NCBI GenBank assembly: GCA_947483095.1
Contig: CANKLD010000034.1
Coordinates: forward strand, 1 to 11,391
Source: Bacteroidota bacterium
Lineage (GTDB): Bacteria; Bacteroidota; Bacteroidia; Flavobacteriales; Flavobacteriaceae
Length of the DNA: 11,391 nt
Reading direction: 5' to 3'
In this document: positions 6,352-11,391 of the stretch, in pieces
Numbering within the stretch: position 1 is the first letter of the stretch
Layout of the letters: each line of letters starts with the position of its first letter
Made by a program: the position numbers and the translations under genes
Notes under the pieces: model-generated
What the model was told of the DNA's origin: nothing
What the model saw: only the letters and a program-made list of their open reading frames with translations
Databases searched by the model: none

Positions 6352-6365
6352 CCCGAATTATCGGG
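6352..6365 (+). other. Short GC hairpin in the ftsY leader
   Basis: CCCGA-ATTA-TCGGG forms a 5-bp stem 17 bases before the ftsY ATG. It resembles in size and loop the hairpin at 5835-5848. No anti-terminator partner is visible. Confidence 0.35.
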
Positions 6366-6382
6366 CGATAAAATATATAATA

Positions 6383-7363
6383 ATGAGTTTTTTTAAAAAA
6401 TTATTCTCTTCTGAAAAAAAGGAAACTAGTCTACCTGAAGAAGTAAAAGAATCGTTGGATAAAGGATTGGAAAAATCCAAGACCACTTTTTTTTCTAAGC
6501 TTACTAAAGCAGTTGCAGGAAAGACTAAAGTAGATGCCGATGTTTTAGATAATTTAGAAGAAATTCTAATATCTTCAGATGTTGGGGTGAATACTACGCT
6601 TAAAATTATTGAGCGCATTGAAAACTACGTTTCTGAAAATAAATATTTAGGAACAGACGAACTTAACGAAATTCTTAGAAATGAAATTGCAAGCCTTTTA
6701 TCAGAAACTAATTCTGGTGAAGGAACTCAATTTGAAATTCCAACAACTACCAAACCTTATGTATTAATGGTAGTGGGAGTAAACGGAGTTGGAAAAACGA
6801 CTACTATTGGCAAATTAGCATACCAATTTAAAAAACAAGGTTTTAATGTAATTTTGGGCGCTGCCGATACTTTTAGAGCGGCCGCCATCGATCAATTACA
6901 AGTTTGGGCGGATAGAGTAGGAGTGCCATTGGTAAAACAACAAATGGGAAGCGATCCAGCATCGGTAGCATTTGATACTTTGCAATCGGCTGTTTCTCAA
7001 AATGCCGATATTGTTATTATTGATACTGCCGGTCGTTTGCATAATAAAGTAAATTTAATGGCTGAATTAACTAAAGTAAAACGAGTAATGCAAAAAGTGG
7101 TTGGCGATGCGCCACACGATGTAATGTTAGTTCTAGATGGTTCAACCGGTCAAAACGCCTTTGAACAAGCAAAACAATTTACGGCAGCAACGGAAGTAAC
7201 TTCTTTAGCGGTCACTAAATTAGATGGAACTGCCAAAGGTGGTGTGGTAATTGGAATATCTGATCAGTTTCAAATACCGGTTAAATACATTGGTGTGGGT
7301 GAAGGAATTGAAGATTTACAAGTTTTCAATAAATACGAATTTGTAGATAGTTTTTTTAAATAA
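6383..7363 (+). CDS. ftsY: Signal recognition particle receptor FtsY
   Basis: FtsY is the SRP receptor GTPase. It docks ribosome-SRP complexes at the inner membrane for co-translational insertion. I chose the ATG at 6383 (MSFFKKLFSSEKK, 326 residues). The frame continues upstream to a TTG at 6335, but the added residues are not FtsY-like and an AT-rich leader fits an upstream non-coding region. The N domain (about 20-110) is helical. The GTPase motifs are GVNGVGKTTTIGKLA (P-loop, about 132-146), ADTFRAAAIDQL (161-172), DTAGRL (214-219) and TKLDGTAKGG (278-287). The long acidic A domain of E. coli FtsY is absent, and the short amphipathic MSFFKKLF start probably does the membrane contact. A small membrane-protein gene follows 7 bases later. 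Confidence 0.96.
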   Translation: MSFFKKLFSSEKKETSLPEEVKESLDKGLEKSKTTFFSKLTKAVAGKTKVDADVLDNLEEILISSDVGVNTTLKIIERIENYVSENKYLGTDELNEILRNEIASLLSETNSGEGTQFEIPTTTKPYVLMVVGVNGVGKTTTIGKLAYQFKKQGFNVILGAADTFRAAAIDQLQVWADRVGVPLVKQQMGSDPASVAFDTLQSAVSQNADIVIIDTAGRLHNKVNLMAELTKVKRVMQKVVGDAPHDVMLVLDGSTGQNAFEQAKQFTAATEVTSLAVTKLDGTAKGGVVIGISDQFQIPVKYIGVGEGIEDLQVFNKYEFVDSFFK

Positions 7364-7370
7364 TTAACTG

Positions 7371-7547
7371 ATGAATTTTTCCTCATTAAAAAATATACCA
7401 CCTATTTATTTTTATTTAGCAAGTATTTTTTCATTTGTAATATCCAATCTAGTTAGAGAAAAAAGCCCTCTTTTTTATGGAATATTTTTGGCTATTGGTT
7501 TAATAGCCTTTCTTCTAGGACTTTACAGTCGTATTTCAAATAAATAG
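7371..7547 (+). CDS. Small two-helix membrane protein, hypothetical
   Basis: This is a 58-residue open frame with ATG 7 bases after the ftsY stop. The sequence opens MNFSSLKNIPPIYFYLASIF, has one hydrophobic helix (about 12-26), a polar turn NLVREKSPLF, and a second helix (about GIFLAIGLIAFLLGLY, 38-52), ending RISNK. With one turn of basic and acidic residues between the two helices, a hairpin in the inner membrane with both ends cytoplasmic is likely. The close spacing to ftsY suggests one transcript. I recall similar two-helix proteins in flavobacteria but no named family. Its TAG ends at the base directly before the stop of the convergent serine-hydrolase gene. Coding nature rests on position, hydropathy pattern and a clean frame, not on homology I can verify. 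Confidence 0.72.
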   Translation: MNFSSLKNIPPIYFYLASIFSFVISNLVREKSPLFYGIFLAIGLIAFLLGLYSRISNK

Positions 7548-8639
7548 TTATTGGTACAACGCATTGATTTTCTGCCAAAGGACTTCATCAAATGTTGAAA
7601 GTGGTAAATTCGCTGAATCTGCGGCATCTCCCATTCGGATAACCACCATTTTTTTACTCGGCACCACATATATTTTTTGGTCGTCTTTTCCTAAGGCCAT
7701 GTACATGTCGTTTGCTCCTGATGCAATTAGGCTTCCATTAAATTGCAATTGAGTTTGAGGTAAGCGGTAACTCGTTTTTCCATTAATCCACCACAAATAG
7801 CCATAAGCTAAATTGATGTTTTGAGAAGTAGTTGTAGCTTGATTAAAAAAAGCCGAATTAATAACTTGATTGCCATTCCAATTGCCATTGTTTAATGCCA
7901 ATAATCCAAATCTAGCCATACTTCTAGTGTTGCTAAAATAAATTTTCAACCCTAAATTAGCTCCCGTTCCAGTAAACCAAAATCCAGTATTACTCATCCC
8001 AATTTTATCTCTAAGTTTGGTATTAAAATAAGTATTCCAGCTTTTTCCGGTAGTTTGTTCAACCACATCCTGAAGTTTTACATAAACATTATGATACGCC
8101 CATCTAGTTCCAGCATCGGCAATATATCGAAGGTTACTTGGAGCAACATCATCACCTAAAGTGTCGTCCAACCCAGAGTTCATTTTCAATAAATTTTTAC
8201 AAGTAATTAGGTTTTCTTTTTCTAAAGGAGCACTTGTCCAACCGTTCCCTAAATAGTCAGAAACTTTATTATTGGTATTAATAAAACCTTCCTGTTCGGC
8301 AATTCCTGTTACAGTTGAAGTTAACGTTTTTCCCGCACTATTCCATTTCCAAAGGGAAGTAGCAGTATGACCATTAAAGTAATTTTCCATTACAATTCTA
8401 CCATTTACAAGGATCATAAATGATTTAGTATTCTTTAATAATAAATAATCTAGTAAGGGCTGAACGGCATTTTGATTCCACCCTAAAGAAGAAATTGATT
8501 GCGTTTCCCATGAGTCAGAACCAGTTGTGGGTGGAAAATATAGGGTGTTGTAATTGGTGTCTGAACCCCTATTGTTGTTGTCTGAACAATTGGTAAATAC
8601 TATGATTAGCAGTAATATGAAAATCGATTTTTTTATCAT
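7548..8639 (-). CDS. Serine hydrolase, beta-lactamase class C family, lipoprotein
   Basis: This 363-residue protein belongs to the class C beta-lactamase/penicillin-binding serine hydrolase fold. It begins with a lipoprotein signal (MIKKSIFILLLIIVF, lipobox ending TNC, Cys18) and is therefore anchored in a membrane facing the periplasm or the cell surface. After Cys18 the sequence SDNNN is short of the acidic surface-export signal seen in some Bacteroidota, so its final side is uncertain. The catalytic SxxK appears as SAGK (Ser101, Lys104) and the YxN motif as YHN (Tyr182, Asn184). Around residues 306-337, ASGANDMYMALGKDDQ then IYVVPSKKMVVIRMGD take the place of the third-motif region. Such proteins are esterases, peptidases or amidases more often than antibiotic-hydrolysing enzymes, and resistance should not be assumed. 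It converges on the small membrane-protein gene with no spacer. Confidence 0.9.
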   Translation of the reverse strand: MIKKSIFILLLIIVFTNCSDNNNRGSDTNYNTLYFPPTTGSDSWETQSISSLGWNQNAVQPLLDYLLLKNTKSFMILVNGRIVMENYFNGHTATSLWKWNSAGKTLTSTVTGIAEQEGFINTNNKVSDYLGNGWTSAPLEKENLITCKNLLKMNSGLDDTLGDDVAPSNLRYIADAGTRWAYHNVYVKLQDVVEQTTGKSWNTYFNTKLRDKIGMSNTGFWFTGTGANLGLKIYFSNTRSMARFGLLALNNGNWNGNQVINSAFFNQATTTSQNINLAYGYLWWINGKTSYRLPQTQLQFNGSLIASGANDMYMALGKDDQKIYVVPSKKMVVIRMGDAADSANLPLSTFDEVLWQKINALYQ

Positions 8640-8658
8640 AATCGTATTTATGTTGTTA

Positions 8659-8666
8659 CAAATATA
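8659..8666 (-). promoter_or_regulatory. Candidate -7 box (TATATTTG) for the serine-hydrolase gene
   Basis: On the minus strand TATATTTG matches TAnnTTTG and lies 19 bases before the ATG at 8639, in the 111-bp divergent region. No -33 TTTG at good spacing is visible. Confidence 0.5.
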
Positions 8667-8726
8667 AAAAAGTTTAAATGAAGTTGGATTTTTAAAATTA
8701 ATTAGAGATTAAAAGCTATAAAAAAG

Positions 8727-8734
8727 TAAATTTG
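8727..8734 (+). promoter_or_regulatory. Candidate -7 box (TAAATTTG) for the small lipoprotein gene
   Basis: TAAATTTG matches TAnnTTTG and is 16 bases before the ATG at 8751. It is divergent from the box at 8659-8666, and the two are 60 bases apart. Confidence 0.5.
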
Positions 8735-8750
8735 TATAAATTACAATAAC

Positions 8751-9188
8751 ATGAAAAAAATAATTTCAATTGCTTTTTTAATACTTATTTCAGCTTGTCA
8801 ACAAAAAGTGACTTCCAATGATATTGCTAATTTAAATGGCTATTGGGAAATTGAAAAGGTAGTTTTCTCTAATGGTTCCAAAAAAGAATATACTTATAAT
8901 GAAGCGTACGATTACTTTCAAATAAAAGAAAATTTAGGCTTTAGGAAGAAAGTAATGCCGCAATTGGATGGTCGTTTTTTAGTTAATAACCAATTAGAAA
9001 AAATAAAAATTACTTTTGAAAATGAAGAGGCCTATATCAATTACAGTACACCATTTGCAAAATGGAAAGAAAAAATTGAAGCCGTTTCTAAAGATAAGTT
9101 AATTGTTATAAACGCATCAAAAGCGGCCTATCATTACAAAAAAGCTGCACCAATAAATATTTTAGGAGATGGCAAAACGACTAAATAA
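8751..9188 (+). CDS. Small lipoprotein, possibly lipocalin-like, function unknown
   Basis: This is a 145-residue protein with a lipoprotein signal (MKKIISIAFLILISAC, Cys16), so it is probably attached to the outer or inner membrane and faces the periplasm. The mature part begins with NLNGYWEIEKVVFSNG. A 'G-x-W' segment early in a chain of predicted strands is typical of lipocalin-like small lipoproteins. Further strand-like segments are FLVNNQLEKIKITFENE and AYINYSTPFAKWKEKIEAV, ending with SKAAYHYKKAAPINILGDG. I cannot assign a ligand. The last 20 bases overlap the start of the DUF721 gene, so the two are likely co-expressed, although their functions have no obvious link. The fold is an inference from pattern, and the lipoprotein call is firm. 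Confidence 0.82.
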   Translation: MKKIISIAFLILISACQQKVTSNDIANLNGYWEIEKVVFSNGSKKEYTYNEAYDYFQIKENLGFRKKVMPQLDGRFLVNNQLEKIKITFENEEAYINYSTPFAKWKEKIEAVSKDKLIVINASKAAYHYKKAAPINILGDGKTTK

Positions 9189-9465
9189 CGAAAGTTCAAT
9201 TGGTGATGTTTTAAAAGAAATCATCCAGAACAATAAACTACAACCAGGAATTGATCAAATTTCTGTAAAAGAAGCGTGGGTTTCATTAATGGGAAATGGA
9301 GTCAATAGTTATACTAAAAATGTAACTTTAAAAGGGGAAACTTTGTATGTTGAATTGTCTTCCTCTGTTTTGAGAGAAGAATTGAGTCATGGAAAATCTA
9401 AGATTATTACCATGATAAATGAAGAATTAAAACGCGAAATAGTAAAAAATATAATTCTAAGATAA
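9169..9465 (+). CDS. DUF721 (DciA-like) family protein
   Basis: This 98-residue protein matches the DUF721 family, whose proteobacterial and actinobacterial members (DciA) help load the replicative helicase DnaB. Visible signature parts are IGDVLKEIIQNNKLQPGIDQ, the conserved Trp in KEAWVSLMGNGV, then LKGETLYVELSSSVLREELSHGKSKII and the helix MINEELKREIVKNIILR. The layout, a helix followed by a KH-like domain of strands and helices, covers the whole protein. Flavobacterial members are shorter than DciA of Pseudomonas, which has an extra disordered tail, so the same loading function is likely but not proven. The ATG at 9169 gives the MAKR opening normal for flavobacterial members and overlaps the lipoprotein gene by 20 bases in another frame. 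A terminator follows 18 bases after the stop. Confidence 0.87.
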   Translation: MAKRLNNESSIGDVLKEIIQNNKLQPGIDQISVKEAWVSLMGNGVNSYTKNVTLKGETLYVELSSSVLREELSHGKSKIITMINEELKREIVKNIILR

Positions 9466-9483
9466 TTAACCCTTAGAGCAAAA

Positions 9484-9512
9484 AAAATCCCGTTTCATTG
9501 AAACGGGATTTT
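9484..9512. terminator. Bidirectional terminator between the DUF721 gene and ndk
   Basis: AAAATCCCGTTTC (9484-9496) pairs perfectly over 13 bp with GAAACGGGATTTT (9500-9512) around a 3-base loop. A-run on the left and T-run on the right give a U-tract on either strand, so it serves both convergent genes. Confidence 0.9.
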
Positions 9513-9531
9513 ATATTTTATAAGAATTCGA

Positions 9532-9951
9532 TTAGAATTGCTCTCTTCCAGCAAAGTGGAATGCACTTTCTATAGCAGCATTTTCGTCGCTATCAGAACC
9601 GTGAACGGCATTTTCTCCAATAGAAGTAGCATACGCTTTTCTGATGGTACCTTCAGCAGCATCCGCAGGATTGGTAGCGCCAATTAATACTCTAAAATCC
9701 TCAACTGCGTTTTCTTTTTCTAATATTGCAGCAACAATAGGTCCTCTTGACATGAATTCTACTAATTCTCCGTAGAAAGGTCTTGCAGCGTGAACAGCAT
9801 AAAATGCTTGAGCATCAGCTACAGTTAATTGAGTTAATTTCAAAGAGACAATTTTAAAACCTCCGTTGGTAATCATTGCTAAAATGTTCCCGATGTGTCC
9901 GTTTGCGACAGCATCTGGTTTAATCATTGTAAATGTTCTATTTGTAGCCAT
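9532..9951 (-). CDS. ndk: Nucleoside diphosphate kinase
   Basis: NDK transfers the gamma phosphate from a nucleoside triphosphate to a nucleoside diphosphate through a phosphohistidine and so balances cytoplasmic NTP and dNTP pools. The 139-residue length is typical. Key features are [10 protein letters not shown] (Lys11), the [12 protein letters not shown] segment, [18 protein letters not shown] and the active-site [13 protein letters not shown] with catalytic His117. The C-terminus FHFAGREQF is slightly shorter than that of some homologues but is normal for bacterial NDK. All conserved residues I can check are present. The gene is monocistronic by its flanks: a well-spaced promoter upstream and a bidirectional terminator 20 bases past its stop. 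Confidence 0.97.
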   Translation of the reverse strand: MATNRTFTMIKPDAVANGHIGNILAMITNGGFKIVSLKLTQLTVADAQAFYAVHAARPFYGELVEFMSRGPIVAAILEKENAVEDFRVLIGATNPADAAEGTIRKAYATSIGENAVHGSDSDENAAIESAFHFAGREQF

Positions 9952-9970
9952 TTTTTTTATAATTTTTTTG

Positions 9971-10000
9971 CAAAAATAGGATATTTTAAACGAATTCCAA
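9971..10000 (-). promoter_or_regulatory. ndk promoter with both Bacteroidota elements
   Basis: Read on the minus strand, TTG (complement of 9998-10000) is followed after 19 bases by TATTTTTG (complement of 9971-9978), which fits the -33/-7 consensus and its spacing. The ATG at 9951 is 19 bases further on. The promoter fits within the 60-bp gap after bshC. Confidence 0.65.
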
Positions 10001-10011
10001 TTATTATCTGT

Positions 10012-11391
10012 CTATAATGTTAGAATCGTAAAATTATTCTCTAAAGGTTTTAATTCATTATATAAATTTGAGATCAGTGCTTTTCCTGTTTCCAAATAAA
10101 ATTCTGAAAAATTAGTATTACGCTCTTGCAAACTTTGATTGGGAAATAAATCGTTTTGCAAGTTGATGATTCGCTCTAATTCCAATTCGTATTTCTTTTT
10201 TTGCGCTTTTAAAAATCGCTTTTCTAAATTCTCTAACCCCTTTATTTGCTTTGCTTCTTGTGCTTTTACAGCACCAAGAAAAGATTTGTCTGTTTGACTT
10301 GCAATGGTATGTAAATCTGAGAATTGTTTTTGCAATGCGATTTTCTGTATGGAAAAATCAATTGGGATTTCAGCTATTTCTCTAACTTTACTATTAATTA
10401 AAGCCTCTTGTTTTGCAAATAATTGCTCCCAATTCAATTGAAGTTTCTCCATTTTATCCTTTTGTTTTTTGGAAACTAAAAGGGCTGAATTTCTTAATAT
10501 TAAAATAGGAAAGTTGCATTTATAGGCTTCAAATGTTGATTTTAATTCTAGCCAATACGCAATTTCTCCTCCGCCGCCAATGTAACCTAAATTGGGCAAA
10601 ATCACTTCTTGATATAATGGTCTTAGAATTACATTGGGACTAAATTTTTCTGGTTTAGTTTCTAATAATTCTAATAATCCATTTTGTGAAAAGGTAGTTT
10701 TGGTATTATTTATTTTGAAAACACCCTCTTCAAATAATATTCGTTCGCGTAAATTATCCTCAATATAAAACAGATTAATTTCTCGAGGATTTACTTGCGT
10801 TGGATATTTTTTTAGTTGAACCAAGGTTTCCCTAACCTTTTTATAAGAGGTGTTTTGTAATAACTCTTCTTTGATATAGGGAATAAATTGCCTTTTTAAT
10901 TGAGAATTATCAGCATCTAGGATTACCAATCCGTAGGTTCCAAATAGTTCATTCGCCAATTTACGAGTGGCATTAGCTAACGTATCTATATTTGCGTAAG
11001 CGCTTTCAAACAGTTTTTTTATTTCGTTGGCATTCGAACCTGATCCTAATTCTTTTTCAAAAATTGATAGTATTTCTTGTAGCCCCTCGGTTGATAATCT
11101 TCCCACTGGTCCAATACTTTCTTTATTCCATTTAAATTTCTTACCTCTAAAATTAAAGTAATTTATTTCTTCAAAATCGTGGTCTTCTGTTGCCATCCAA
11201 TAAATAGGAACAAAATTATAGGTAGGATGTTTTTTCTTTAATTCCTCAGTTAATTTAATAGTTGAAATTATTTTGTATAAGAAATATAAAGGCCCAGTGA
11301 ATAAATTTAGCTGATGACCAGTGGTAATTGTGAATGTATTTTCTTTTAATAGTAGATCAATATTATTTTTAGTTTTCTCACAAATTGAAAT
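10012..11391 (-). CDS. bshC: Bacillithiol biosynthesis cysteine-adding enzyme BshC, 5' end outside window
   Basis: BshC adds L-cysteine to glucosaminyl-malate in the last step of bacillithiol synthesis. The visible 459 residues continue to the window edge with no stop, so the ATG at 11196 is internal. Upstream residues contain TITTGHQLNLFTGPLYFLYK and FVPIYWMATEDHDFEEINY, both diagnostic of this family, as is LGYIGGGGEIAYWLELK. Full-length BshC is near 530 residues, so about 70 residues are missing at the N-terminus. The C-terminal third has long charged helices (KKQKDKMEKLQLNWEQLF and QEAKQIKGLENLEKRFLKAQ), matching the family's coiled-coil that forms the dimer, and ends with LFPNQSLQERNTNFSEFY. 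The gene implies that this organism makes bacillithiol as its low-molecular-weight thiol. The partners bshA and bshB are not in the window. Confidence 0.95.
   Translation of the reverse strand: MSICEKTKNNIDLLLKENTFTITTGHQLNLFTGPLYFLYKIISTIKLTEELKKKHPTYNFVPIYWMATEDHDFEEINYFNFRGKKFKWNKESIGPVGRLSTEGLQEILSIFEKELGSGSNANEIKKLFESAYANIDTLANATRKLANELFGTYGLVILDADNSQLKRQFIPYIKEELLQNTSYKKVRETLVQLKKYPTQVNPREINLFYIEDNLRERILFEEGVFKINNTKTTFSQNGLLELLETKPEKFSPNVILRPLYQEVILPNLGYIGGGGEIAYWLELKSTFEAYKCNFPILILRNSALLVSKKQKDKMEKLQLNWEQLFAKQEALINSKVREIAEIPIDFSIQKIALQKQFSDLHTIASQTDKSFLGAVKAQEAKQIKGLENLEKRFLKAQKKKYELELERIINLQNDLFPNQSLQERNTNFSEFYLETGKALISNLYNELKPLENNFTILTL

Noticed and set aside
6335..6382. Upstream TTG start for ftsY adding 16 residues
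   Set aside because: The added residues are unlike FtsY, the stretch contains a hairpin, and the ATG at 6383 gives the usual MSFFKKLF opening.
7548..8639. Antibiotic-resistance beta-lactamase
   Set aside because: The fold family is mostly esterases and peptidases. The sequence is a lipoprotein with an atypical third motif and no resistance-gene context.
11194..11196. ATG at 11196 as the bshC start
   Set aside because: Sixty-five more in-frame codons upstream encode conserved BshC sequence (TITTGHQL, FVPIYW) to the window edge.

Overview
The window comes from a low-GC member of the Bacteroidota, most likely Flavobacterium or a close relative in the Flavobacteriaceae. Four things support this. 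TAnnTTTG promoter -7 boxes lie upstream of several genes, and Shine-Dalgarno sites are largely absent. There is a bL28-bL33-DUF4295 operon, a DUF4295 protein being typical of Bacteroidota. A bacillithiol gene (bshC) is present. Finally, GC-rich palindromic repeats stand out against the AT-rich background. The content is mainly housekeeping. I see no phage, transposase gene, CRISPR array, tRNA or rRNA.

Layout, left to right. A plus-strand run opens with the 3' part of a family 2 glycosyltransferase. A 2-oxo acid dehydrogenase E2 gene with its own terminator follows. Next come a DEDDh exonuclease with an ExoX-like C-terminal domain, a FAH-family (FAHD1-like) hydrolase, an HPt phosphotransfer protein whose start overlaps the hydrolase stop by one base, and cinA. 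A ribosomal operon (rpmB, rpmG, and a 50-residue DUF4295 gene) then leads through a strong terminator into ftsY and a 58-codon two-helix membrane protein. That last gene abuts, with no spacer, the convergent gene for a lipoprotein serine hydrolase. A divergent intergenic region separates this hydrolase from a plus-strand pair: a small lipoprotein gene overlapping a DUF721 (DciA-like) gene. A bidirectional terminator divides this pair from the minus-strand genes ndk and bshC; bshC runs off the right edge.

Functionally the window mixes central metabolism (E2, FAH hydrolase, NDK), nucleotide salvage (CinA), translation and membrane targeting (L28, L33, DUF4295, FtsY), DNA metabolism (exonuclease, DciA-like protein) and redox thiol synthesis (BshC). 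Most neighbours are co-transcribed housekeeping genes rather than one pathway.

The most notable signal is a family of GC-rich repeats with nested palindromes, present twice. One copy is a 150-bp unit lying in frame inside the E2 gene, where it encodes part of the linker between the E3-binding and catalytic domains. The other is a 68-bp intergenic unit that fills nearly the whole gap between the exonuclease and FAH genes. The arms are shared but the cores differ in length and sequence. I did not find a convincing new multi-gene system.
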